Source of the DNA: Kaistella chaponensis
Lineage (GTDB): Bacteria; Bacteroidota; Bacteroidia; Flavobacteriales; Weeksellaceae
NCBI RefSeq assembly: GCF_900156725.1
Contig: NZ_FTOI01000001.1
Coordinates: forward strand, 62,001-126,000
Length of the DNA stretch: 64,000 nucleotides
Direction of reading: 5' to 3'
Under the pieces are notes generated by a model. That model saw only the letters and a list, made by a program, of their open reading frames with translations, was not told where the DNA came from and searched no databases. A program made the position numbers and the translations under genes. Positions 1-9,113 of this stretch are shown in pieces (position 1 is the stretch's first letter; each line of letters begins with the position of its first letter).

Positions 1-3000
1 ATCGATAATCCCTTAATTTTACCCCAGAACAGAACCAGTTTCGCCATCGACATCCAACAGAGAATCCAGCTTGGATTAACAGGGAAAGTGGGCGAAAATC
101 TTCAGCTTAAAGCCAATTATGATACCCAGAGTGGATTTGCATTTGAGAATAGAATGAATCTGGTTTGGCAAGCAAAAGGAACCTGGAAGGATTTACAGTC
201 CAAAGGTTTAAACGATAAAACTACAGGTGGCGAAGATAAAATCATCAAAAGAATTGAATTTGGAAACGTGAATATGCCACTTTCTACCAGTTTAATTCGG
301 GGTTCAGAATCATTGTTCGGTTTAAAAACAGAATTTCAACTCGGGAAAACTACTGGAACATTAGTCTTTTCCCAACAACAGGGAGAATCCAGAAACATCG
401 TCGCACAAGGTGGTGGTGTGATGAATACCTTTAAATTGAATGCGATCGACTATGAAGACAATCAGCATTATTATATCGGGCATTATTTCTTAGATAATTA
501 TGATACCGCTTTGTTGAATTATCCTCAAATCAATTCAAGAATCAGTATTACCAGAATTGAAGCGTGGGTTTTGGATCAAGGCTCCGGAAATCTTCAGGAT
601 CAAAAAGGAATTTTAGGAATACGTGATCTAGGAGAAGGGATTTCAGGATTTCCCGATAATTCCCAGAATGCCCTTTATCCTCAAATTGCAGGTTTAGGAA
701 CCGGAATTAGAGACGTGAATACCGCTTACAACACCATCAACGGGAAATCTTTTCCCAATGCCAACGGAACTCCGGTCACTTATACCGATGGTGAAGAATT
801 TATTTTTAACAGAAAAGCCAGGAAATTAAATCAAAACGAATTTACCTTTCATCCGCAATTGGGTTATATTTCCCTGAATCAACGGTTGAATGACAACCAG
901 CTTTTGTCGGTTGCCTATACGTATACTTTGAATGGAGACAGCAAAGTATATAAAGTCGGGGAATTTTCGGAAGAAAGCCCGGTTCTTATCACGAAGATGT
1001 TAAAATCTAATACCAAAACTACGACCACGACTCCAATGTGGGATTTGATGATGAAGAATATTTATTCTTTGAATTCTAATCAAATTAATAATGATGGTTT
1101 CTTACTGAACGTTTTTTTAAGAGATCCAACAAGTGGTAAAGTCAATTATTTACCAAATACCGCGGTTCAGGACACGAATTTGTTGAAATTATTCAACTGG
1201 GATCGGTTGAATATGAATAACGATTTACAGCAAAATGGAAATGTGACCGGAGACGGGATTTTCGATTTTGTACCTGGAATAACGATTAATCCACAGGACG
1301 GAAAAGTAATTTTCACGAAGGCGAAACCTTTTGGCGCTTATCTTCAAAGTGTTTTAGGGAGCAGTGATCCGAAATATGTTTTTAATGATTTATACGATAA
1401 ATTCAAAAATGTAGCTTCCGAAAACCGATTGGCTTTAGCATACACGCTAGAAGGTCGATTTAAAGGTTCGCAAGGAACCGGAATTTCTTTAGGGGCAATC
1501 AATGTTCCTCAAGGTTCGGTAAAAGTTACTGCAAATGGAGTTCAGCTGCAGGAAGGAATCGACTATACGGTAGATTATATGCTCGGAACGGTCAATATCA
1601 TTAATGAAACCGTAAAACAATCTGGTCAAGCAATTAATATTTCCTTAGAAAATCAGCTGACTTTTAATACCCAAAGAAAAAGATTTTTAGGATTAAATCT
1701 AGAAAGAAAGTTCAATGAACATCTAACAATAGGAGGAACGGTGGTGAATTATTCCGAAACTCCTTTAACGCAAAAAGTAAATTTCGGGCAAGAAGCAGTG
1801 AACAACACGATGGCTGGTTTCAATATTTTATATAATAACGAATTGCCTTTCCTGACGAGATTAACCGATAAAATTCCTTTCATCAATACTGAAGCTCCTT
1901 CAAACTTAAGTTTTGCGGCAGAAGGAGCCTATTTAATTCCGGGACAAAATCAAGGAACTGGAGACCAATCTTATATTGATGATTTTGAACAGACGACTTC
2001 TAAAATTTCCTTGAAGGAACCAGCATTGTGGAGCTTGGCTTCAAAACCGGAGAAAAACCCAAATGAACCTTATTTCGCCAATGGACCTTTAAACGATGAT
2101 CTCGCTCACGGAAACGGAAGAGGTTTGTTAACTTGGTACAATATAGATCCACGATTCTACGGAATTGGCGGTTCAGCTCCTGGCGGAATTAATGCACAAG
2201 CACTTTCTAATCATGCTTCGCGACGAGTTCAAACGAAAGAATTATACAATTCCAGAGATTTTGTTGCCGGAGAACAGTTGTATACCAATACTTTTGACCT
2301 CAGTTATTTTCCAAATGAAAGAGGACCATATAACGTGAATCCAAATGCGGAAACCACTCAGCAAAGATGGGCGGGTTTAATGCGACCGATTTCTGTCTCC
2401 AATTTCGTGAATTCAAATATTGAATATGTTGAATTCTGGATGATGGATCCTTACGCAGACGGAAATCCTTTAGGCGCAAATCCTAAATTATTACTTCAGT
2501 TAGGAAACGTCTCCGAAGATGTTTTGAAAGATGGAAAATTATTGTACGAAAACGGATTGCCTACTCCAAATGTTCCTGCAAATACCACATCAACGAAATG
2601 GGGAACTCAACCGAACCAGTTCCCAATTCTCTATGCGTTCTCCACCGAAAATGAAGAAAGAACCGCGCAAGATTTAGGTTATGACGGTCTTGAAGCTCAA
2701 GGTGAAGCTGCGAAATTCGGAAGCAATTTCGTGAATCCTGTCACCAAAGTTGCCGATCCTGCTTCTGATGATTTCCTATTTTATCTCTCTGATAAATTTC
2801 AGGGAGCGCAAGCTTCTTCGTTAACAGAGCGCTACAAATATTTCCGTGGTCCCGAAGGTAATTCCCAAAGCAATACTTTAGAAGTTTCTACCCAAACACC
2901 GGATGCAGAAGATGTAAACAGAGATTATAACTTAGATCAAAGCGAAAATTATAACCAATACACCATCAATTTAGATAAATCAAGCCTTGCAGTTGGACAG

Positions 3001-6000
3001 AAATTTATTGTTGATGAAAAAACGGTGGAGGTGAAATTCCAGAACGGACAAAGCGGAAGTAACAAATGGTACTTGTTCCGTGTTCCCGTGCAGCAATTTG
3101 ATAAAGACCCGACTTCTGGTGGATCAAAAGATCCTTCAATTTTAAATAATGTTCGGTTCGCAAGAATGCTTTTAACAGGTTTCGATCAAGCATCAACAAT
3201 TCGATTCGGAACGTTGGATTTGGTAAGAAGCGACTGGCGAAAATATACCAAAGATATTGCTACAACAACTACAGATACGGAAGGAGTAAATCCTGTGGAC
3301 AATGAAAAAGTTGATGTAGGAAGTGTGAACTTAGAAGAAAACGGATTAAGCCAACCTCCTTACGTACTTCCTCCAGGAATCGACAGACAGGTTCTCAGCG
3401 GAAATTCGGGTGCTCAAAGACAAAATGAAGCTTCACTTTATATGAAAACGCAGCCAATTGCCTTGAAAACTACAAAAGGAGTATTCAAAAATGTAGCTTT
3501 GGATATGCGTCGTTATAAAAAATTAGAACTTTTTGTCCATGCAGAAGATTTACGAAACCCGACTTCTACCGTCTATGATAAAGATGCGACTTTCTTCATC
3601 CGTTTCGGAAGCGATGCTACAGATAACTACTACGAATATGAAGCGGCTCTGAAATACACGGCAACCAACGCGCGGTCACCATTAGAAATTTGGCCGTCGG
3701 AGAATACTGTGAACCTGGAAATTCAAAATTTTGTAGATGCTAAGTTAAGACGCGATCAAAATCCAAACAATAAAATTGATGACCGTACAGAAGACTTTGA
3801 TTATGGCGCAATCGATCCCCATAAAAAAATATTCATCAAAGGTCGCCCTAGTTTAGGCAACGTATCCACCATTATGTTGGGAGTTCGAAATAGATCAGTC
3901 ACCGATTCGAAAGACCTGGTTCTTTGGGTCAATGAAATCCGTCTTTCTGAAATTGAAAATAAAGGCGGTTACGCAGGAAATGCAAGTGTGAATTTCAACC
4001 TCGGTGATTTCGCTTTGGTGAACGCAAATGCCTCTGTTTCGAGTATTGGATTTGGGGGAATCACAGAGAAACCTGCAGAAAGAGCGCAGTCTGCACGATC
4101 TGCCTTCAGTATCAACACCACCGTAAACGTCGATAAATTTTTACCTGAAAAAGTGGGAATGAAAATTCCGGTGAATTATTCTTACACGCAAACCATCGAA
4201 GATCCGAAATATAATCCTTTGGATAATGATGTAACTTTTGACCAGGCTCCAAATAAAGAGGAACTGAAAAAAGTCGCAAGAACCTACACGCAACAGCGAA
4301 GTATAGGAGTTGTGAACATGCGTAAAGAAAGAATGAATCCGAACAAAAAACCGAAATTCTATGATGTAGAAAACCTTTCAGTAACGACCATCTACAACGA
4401 TGATTTCTTCAGAGATGTTTATACGAAGAAAAATTACCGTCAGTATTTGAAAGGATATATTGATTACAATTATTCCTTCAAGCCGTTTGTTCTAAGACCT
4501 TTCAATAAAATTGTGAGCGATACTGCCAAATCTTACAAATACCTAAGATGGCTGAAAGAAGTAAATATCAATCCTGTTCCAACAAGATTATCTTTCCGTA
4601 CAGAAATCGACCGTAATTACAACGAACTCGAATTTAGAAATATCGAAGCCATTCTTAGTGGAAATGCAGGTCAGGATTTTGATGTCATCAAAAACAGAAA
4701 CTTCTTTTTCGGGTGGCAATATGGGATTGGATTTAATTTTACCAAATCGTTAAAACTCGAAATTAATTCTGCAATGCGGACGTTGAACGATAATTTGAAT
4801 GTGTACGAAATGAACACCAATTCAATTTTCGCCAATCCTTTCCGTGCAGGAAGACCTGTTTTATACAACCACAAAGTACAGCTGAATTACAAATTCCCGT
4901 TTGAATATTTACCGTATCTCGACTTTGTGAATGCAGAACTTGGCTACGGATTTACCTATAATTGGAATGCGAGAAGTACCGTGTTGACCAACTTTATAAA
5001 TCCTGTGACTCAACGTGCGGAAAGTCTTGGAAGCATCGGTCAAAACACCAATAATATTGTCGCAACTGCCGCAGTTGATGTGCCGAAATTCTTCAGTAAA
5101 TTTAAGTATTTTCAAAAAATCAATACCACGATGCAGAAACGCAAACAGGAAATTGATTCCCTCAACAATGTTTATAATTTGGTGTGGCAGAAAAAGGGCA
5201 AAAAGAAAGGTTTCAAAAGTTATAAATTCAAAAATAAGTTGAATCCTTTCCAGGGAATTGCGTACGCTTTAACTTCTATCAAACAAGTTGATTTGTCTTA
5301 TAATGAAAATAACGGAACGGTACTCCCTGGTTTGCTTTCTGCACCAAACTGGTATGGTTACGGTCAAACATTAGGAGGACCTACTGTTGGTTTCCTTCTA
5401 GGATCACAAGCAGATTTCAGAAGAACCATTATCGAAAACGGTTGGATTTCTGATTCTCCGTACATGAATGACCCTTATTCGCAAATGAAAAATCAAAATT
5501 TCATAGCCAATGTTCAGGTTGCACCAGTGAATGATTTCCGTATCGACTTTAATTTTCTGAAAAATTTCAACAGCAACTTCATTCAGGGTGGTTATAATGT
5601 GGATGCAGATCCTAATAGAGATGGATTCCAAAACTCTTTCGGTACCGATATGATCAGCTACTCCAAAACCACGTGGACCTTTAATACCGCTTTTAGAGAT
5701 GGAAAAAGCATTTACGATACGATGTATGAAAATGCGAAACAAATTTTCATACAATCAGGTGGTGTTTATAATCAGACCGATTTTGCCAAAGGTCGTGGTT
5801 TAGCAGATGCTTATGTTTTAATTCCTGCATTTCAGGCGGCTGTAGAAGGACGATCTGTAAATGGCAGACTTTCCGATCCGAAGAAATCAGGATTCCCTCT
5901 TCCAAACTGGAGAGTGACTTATTCTGGGCTGAAAAACATTCCGTTGATCAACAGTCAGTTTTCTAAATTTGATATTCTTCACGGTTATACTTCCACTTTC

Positions 6001-6606
6001 ACGGCAACTGGAATCCAGTCGAGTGTTGATTTTTATAACCAACAAAATAATTCAACTGCACCGAAAATTGATGCTTTTGGGAATCAGTTTAATCCATACA
6101 CTTTTTCTCAGGTTGGTTACGTGGAAGCTTTTGCGCCGCTGATCGGAGCAGATGTTACCATGAGAAATAACATGCAGTTCCGCGCGCAGTACAACCGCGA
6201 CCGATTGTTTATGCTCGGTTTGGTCAATCAAACTTTGACTGAAGACGCCGGTAACGAGTACATTGTAGGTTTTGGATATATTCTTAAAGATCTCAAAATG
6301 AAAATGAATTTCAAAGGAAAATCCAGAACCATTAAAAGTGATTTGAATCTGCGTGGTGATTTCTCTCTCAGAGACAGCCAGACCAGAATCACCAATATTT
6401 TACAAAATGATTCCCAAATTACAGGAGGTCAAAGAGTGATGAGCTTTAAATTTTCTGCAGATTACAATATGTCGCAAAACTTTAACATAAGATTCTTTTA
6501 CGATCAGTTGTTAACCAAATACAAAATTTCTACAGCATTCCCACTTTCTACGATCAGAGCGGGATTAACTGCGACATTTACCTTCTCCGGAAGTGGCGGA
6601 TTCTAA
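1..6606 (+). CDS. sprA: SprA, T9SS outer-membrane translocon (5' end outside window)
   Basis: SprA forms the very large outer-membrane barrel through which type IX secretion cargo leaves the cell, and it is needed for gliding in gliding species. The frame is open from base 1, so the gene starts upstream; the GTG at 88 is internal. About 2,201 residues are present against roughly 2,400 in known SprA proteins, so about 200 N-terminal residues are missing. The visible part is rich in beta-strand-like, Asn/Tyr/Phe-rich segments, with a barrel-like C-terminus ending in GLTATFTFSGSGGF. Family assignment rests on size, composition and segments such as YIDDFEQTTSKISLKEPALW. A terminator follows the stop. 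The T9SS plug protein, a known SprA partner, is encoded at 58.4-59.6 kb. Confidence 0.95.
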   Translation: MDNPLILPQNRTSFAIDIQQRIQLGLTGKVGENLQLKANYDTQSGFAFENRMNLVWQAKGTWKDLQSKGLNDKTTGGEDKIIKRIEFGNVNMPLSTSLIRGSESLFGLKTEFQLGKTTGTLVFSQQQGESRNIVAQGGGVMNTFKLNAIDYEDNQHYYIGHYFLDNYDTALLNYPQINSRISITRIEAWVLDQGSGNLQDQKGILGIRDLGEGISGFPDNSQNALYPQIAGLGTGIRDVNTAYNTINGKSFPNANGTPVTYTDGEEFIFNRKARKLNQNEFTFHPQLGYISLNQRLNDNQLLSVAYTYTLNGDSKVYKVGEFSEESPVLITKMLKSNTKTTTTTPMWDLMMKNIYSLNSNQINNDGFLLNVFLRDPTSGKVNYLPNTAVQDTNLLKLFNWDRLNMNNDLQQNGNVTGDGIFDFVPGITINPQDGKVIFTKAKPFGAYLQSVLGSSDPKYVFNDLYDKFKNVASENRLALAYTLEGRFKGSQGTGISLGAINVPQGSVKVTANGVQLQEGIDYTVDYMLGTVNIINETVKQSGQAINISLENQLTFNTQRKRFLGLNLERKFNEHLTIGGTVVNYSETPLTQKVNFGQEAVNNTMAGFNILYNNELPFLTRLTDKIPFINTEAPSNLSFAAEGAYLIPGQNQGTGDQSYIDDFEQTTSKISLKEPALWSLASKPEKNPNEPYFANGPLNDDLAHGNGRGLLTWYNIDPRFYGIGGSAPGGINAQALSNHASRRVQTKELYNSRDFVAGEQLYTNTFDLSYFPNERGPYNVNPNAETTQQRWAGLMRPISVSNFVNSNIEYVEFWMMDPYADGNPLGANPKLLLQLGNVSEDVLKDGKLLYENGLPTPNVPANTTSTKWGTQPNQFPILYAFSTENEERTAQDLGYDGLEAQGEAAKFGSNFVNPVTKVADPASDDFLFYLSDKFQGAQASSLTERYKYFRGPEGNSQSNTLEVSTQTPDAEDVNRDYNLDQSENYNQYTINLDKSSLAVGQKFIVDEKTVEVKFQNGQSGSNKWYLFRVPVQQFDKDPTSGGSKDPSILNNVRFARMLLTGFDQASTIRFGTLDLVRSDWRKYTKDIATTTTDTEGVNPVDNEKVDVGSVNLEENGLSQPPYVLPPGIDRQVLSGNSGAQRQNEASLYMKTQPIALKTTKGVFKNVALDMRRYKKLELFVHAEDLRNPTSTVYDKDATFFIRFGSDATDNYYEYEAALKYTATNARSPLEIWPSENTVNLEIQNFVDAKLRRDQNPNNKIDDRTEDFDYGAIDPHKKIFIKGRPSLGNVSTIMLGVRNRSVTDSKDLVLWVNEIRLSEIENKGGYAGNASVNFNLGDFALVNANASVSSIGFGGITEKPAERAQSARSAFSINTTVNVDKFLPEKVGMKIPVNYSYTQTIEDPKYNPLDNDVTFDQAPNKEELKKVARTYTQQRSIGVVNMRKERMNPNKKPKFYDVENLSVTTIYNDDFFRDVYTKKNYRQYLKGYIDYNYSFKPFVLRPFNKIVSDTAKSYKYLRWLKEVNINPVPTRLSFRTEIDRNYNELEFRNIEAILSGNAGQDFDVIKNRNFFFGWQYGIGFNFTKSLKLEINSAMRTLNDNLNVYEMNTNSIFANPFRAGRPVLYNHKVQLNYKFPFEYLPYLDFVNAELGYGFTYNWNARSTVLTNFINPVTQRAESLGSIGQNTNNIVATAAVDVPKFFSKFKYFQKINTTMQKRKQEIDSLNNVYNLVWQKKGKKKGFKSYKFKNKLNPFQGIAYALTSIKQVDLSYNENNGTVLPGLLSAPNWYGYGQTLGGPTVGFLLGSQADFRRTIIENGWISDSPYMNDPYSQMKNQNFIANVQVAPVNDFRIDFNFLKNFNSNFIQGGYNVDADPNRDGFQNSFGTDMISYSKTTWTFNTAFRDGKSIYDTMYENAKQIFIQSGGVYNQTDFAKGRGLADAYVLIPAFQAAVEGRSVNGRLSDPKKSGFPLPNWRVTYSGLKNIPLINSQFSKFDILHGYTSTFTATGIQSSVDFYNQQNNSTAPKIDAFGNQFNPYTFSQVGYVEAFAPLIGADVTMRNNMQFRAQYNRDRLFMLGLVNQTLTEDAGNEYIVGFGYILKDLKMKMNFKGKSRTIKSDLNLRGDFSLRDSQTRITNILQNDSQITGGQRVMSFKFSADYNMSQNFNIRFFYDQLLTKYKISTAFPLSTIRAGLTATFTFSGSGGF

Positions 6607-6630
6607 AATTGAATCGAATTTGTTTCCCTT

Positions 6631-6662
6631 AAAATCCCTCACTTTTGGCGAGGGATTTTTGG
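6631..6662 (+). terminator. Rho-independent terminator after sprA
   Basis: A 10-bp perfect stem (AAAATCCCTC paired with GAGGGATTTT) with a 9-nt loop runs into T residues 25 nt after the sprA stop. Confidence 0.8.
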
Positions 6663-6686
6663 TGACGGAAATAGAAATTAAATCCT

Positions 6687-6694
6687 TAATTTTG
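6687..6694 (+). promoter_or_regulatory. -7 box of folE promoter
   Basis: TAATTTTG matches the Bacteroidetes -7 consensus TAnnTTTG and lies 19 nt before the folE ATG. No good TTTG is present at the ideal -33 spacing. Confidence 0.55.
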
Positions 6695-6713
6695 CTTACC
6701 AGTAAATAACGAT

Positions 6714-7379
6714 ATGAGTAAAAATTTCGACAACGACGATGATCTGTTCACCGGAAAAGGATTTACACCTTTGCGAGATGACGCTTTTGAAAAATCACCA
6801 GAAGAAAAAATCGAGATTATCCAAAAGCATTTCCATCAAATTATGGAAACTTTAGGAATGGATATGACCGATGACTCCCTGAAAGATTCCCCGAAACGTG
6901 TTGCGAAAATGTATGTGAATGAAATTTTTGGCGGTCTTCTGCCAGAAAATAATCCACGCATTTCTACCTTTTCAAATAAATACAAATACCGCCAAATGCT
7001 GGTGGAAAAAGACATTACCGTTTATTCATTTTGCGAACATCATTTTCTCCCGATTATTGGTAGAGCGCATGTTGCTTATATTTCTAATGGTGAAGTAATT
7101 GGCCTTTCGAAAATAAACAGAGTTGTAGATTATTACGCGAAACGACCACAGGTTCAGGAGCGTTTGACGATGCAGATTGTGGAGGCTTTGAAAGTAGCAT
7201 TGGGAACCAAAGATGTTGCCTGTATCATTGAAGCCAAACATTTATGCGTGAACTGTCGCGGCATCAAAGACACCGCTAGTTCAACTACAACTGCGGAACT
7301 TAGTGGGCTTTTCAGAACCAATTCGATTACCAGACAAGAATTCCTTCATTATGTCGGTAATCGCTCCAATTTGGAGTAA
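6714..7379 (+). CDS. folE: GTP cyclohydrolase I
   Basis: This enzyme converts GTP to 7,8-dihydroneopterin triphosphate, the first step of folate/pterin synthesis, in the cytoplasm. The 221-residue length is normal for type I. Zinc ligands are visible as C107 and H110 in SFCEHHFLP and C178 in [11 protein letters not shown]. The RPQVQERLT and [10 protein letters not shown] segments are also typical of the family. The start is an ATG 19 nt after a good -7 box. cysS begins 19 nt downstream, so the two are probably co-transcribed. Confidence 0.96.
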   Translation: MSKNFDNDDDLFTGKGFTPLRDDAFEKSPEEKIEIIQKHFHQIMETLGMDMTDDSLKDSPKRVAKMYVNEIFGGLLPENNPRISTFSNKYKYRQMLVEKDITVYSFCEHHFLPIIGRAHVAYISNGEVIGLSKINRVVDYYAKRPQVQERLTMQIVEALKVALGTKDVACIIEAKHLCVNCRGIKDTASSTTTAELSGLFRTNSITRQEFLHYVGNRSNLE

Positions 7380-7398
7380 TTTCAAACTTAATATAAAA

Positions 7399-8865
7399 AT
7401 GAATTTAACAATATACAATTCCCTTTCCGGCGAAAAAGAAATCTTTAAATCAATACACGAAAAGAGTGTTGGAATGTACGTTTGTGGACCGACCGTTTAC
7501 AGCAATGTGCATTTGGGAAATGTGCGCACCTTCATGTCTTTCGATTTTATTTACCGCTCGCTCGTTCATTTGGGTTACAAAGTGCGGTACGTGAGAAATA
7601 TTACAGATGCAGGACATTTAACCGATGATGGCGATGTTGACAATGACCGTTTTGTGAAACAATCACGGCTGGAAAAACTGGAGCCAATGGAAATTGTTCA
7701 GAAATATACCGTCGATTTTCACCGGGTTTTAGAGTTGTTTAATTTTCTTCCCCCTACGATCGAACCTACCGCAACCGGACATATTTTGGAACAGATCGAA
7801 CTGACTCAGAAATTAATCGACAAAGGTTTTGCTTATGAGAGTAATAAATCCGTCTATTTCGATGTTGTAGAATACAATAAACGAGGCCTTAATTACGGCG
7901 AGCTTTCCCGCAGAAATATCGAAGAACTTTTCGCCAATACCCGTGATTTAGATGGACAGTCGGAGAAGAAAAATCCTCAAGATTTTGCGCTCTGGAAGGC
8001 GGCTTCTCCTGCTCATATTATGCGTTGGAATTCTCCTTGGGGTGAAGGTTTTCCCGGATGGCATTTGGAATGTACGGCAATGTCAACGAAGTATTTAGGT
8101 GAAAAATTCGATATTCACGGCGGTGGAATGGATCTGAAATTCCCACACCATGAATGTGAAGTTGCACAGGGAAAAGCCTGCAACGGAACGGAACCTGTAA
8201 ATTACTGGATGCACGCGAATATGTTGACCATGAACGGACAACGGATGAGTAAATCGACCGGAAACTATATTTTACCCATGGAACTGGTTTCGGGAAGTAA
8301 TAATTTTTTCGAGAAAGCTTTTCATCCTACGGTCGTGCGTTTTAATTTTATGCAAGCACATTACCGCAGTGTTTTAGATATCTCAAATGAGGCAATGGTC
8401 GCGAGTGAAAAAGGATTCCAGCGTTTGATGGAAGCGATGAAAGTTCTTTCGAATGCCACATTTCCGAATGCTTCACTTTCAACTTTTGATTTAAAGGCTT
8501 GGAAAGAAAAATGCTACGCTGCCTTAACCGATGATTTTAATTCGCCAATTTTAATTGCCCATCTTTTCGAAGCGGTAAATTTTATCTTTAAATTAAAGGA
8601 TGGAAAAGAAAGTATTTCTGAAATCGACTTACAGGATTTAAAAAGTTTGATGAACAATTTTATATTTGATATTCTAGGTTTGCAGAATATTGAAGAGAAT
8701 AATAATGCAAAACTCGATCAGACCTTACAGGTTTTAATCGACTTAAGAAACCAAGCTAGAAAATCTAAAAATTTCGAGCTTTCCGACCAGATTCGCGACC
8801 GTTTGCTCGCAGAAGGAATTGAATTGAAAGATGGCCGTGAAGGAACAAGTTATTCGATTTCTTAG
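7399..8865 (+). CDS. cysS: Cysteinyl-tRNA synthetase
   Basis: This class I aminoacyl-tRNA synthetase charges tRNA-Cys. It has 488 residues from the ATG at 7399. A longer frame from 7303 overlaps folE and adds residues the family lacks, so 7399 is preferred. The HIGH-type motif is HLGN within [17 protein letters not shown], and the KMSKS loop is RMSKSTGNY. Zinc ligands are suggested by the Cys of CGPTVY, the Cys of HLECTAMS and the HHECE segment. The C-terminal helical anticodon-binding part ([19 protein letters not shown]) is also typical. A strong terminator follows the gene. Confidence 0.97.
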   Translation: MNLTIYNSLSGEKEIFKSIHEKSVGMYVCGPTVYSNVHLGNVRTFMSFDFIYRSLVHLGYKVRYVRNITDAGHLTDDGDVDNDRFVKQSRLEKLEPMEIVQKYTVDFHRVLELFNFLPPTIEPTATGHILEQIELTQKLIDKGFAYESNKSVYFDVVEYNKRGLNYGELSRRNIEELFANTRDLDGQSEKKNPQDFALWKAASPAHIMRWNSPWGEGFPGWHLECTAMSTKYLGEKFDIHGGGMDLKFPHHECEVAQGKACNGTEPVNYWMHANMLTMNGQRMSKSTGNYILPMELVSGSNNFFEKAFHPTVVRFNFMQAHYRSVLDISNEAMVASEKGFQRLMEAMKVLSNATFPNASLSTFDLKAWKEKCYAALTDDFNSPILIAHLFEAVNFIFKLKDGKESISEIDLQDLKSLMNNFIFDILGLQNIEENNNAKLDQTLQVLIDLRNQARKSKNFELSDQIRDRLLAEGIELKDGREGTSYSIS

Positions 8866-8915
8866 ACCATCAATTGTTTTGTGGCGGCTTAGAATGTAAT
8901 CCCTACTTATAAACC

Positions 8916-8952
8916 AACCTCTCTTAAATGTAATTTAGGAGAGGTTTTTTAT
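8916..8952 (+). terminator. Terminator after cysS
   Basis: A 14-bp stem (AACCTCTC TTAAAT paired with ATTTAG GAGAGGTT, one G-T pair) with a 3-nt loop is followed by six T residues. The remaining ~160 bp up to malQ holds nothing else I can support. Confidence 0.85.
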
Positions 8953-9113
8953 TTATTCTAAATATTAATTTCAAAGAATTGATGATTTTGCTCATGCATT
9001 TAATTCTTCTTCGCAAGGTTCTGTAAATCAACATCTAAACTCTTAAAAAATAATTGTAAAAAATATAATTTTCCGCCTTTTTTTTCCTAAATTGCAATTT
9101 CAAATGACAAGCT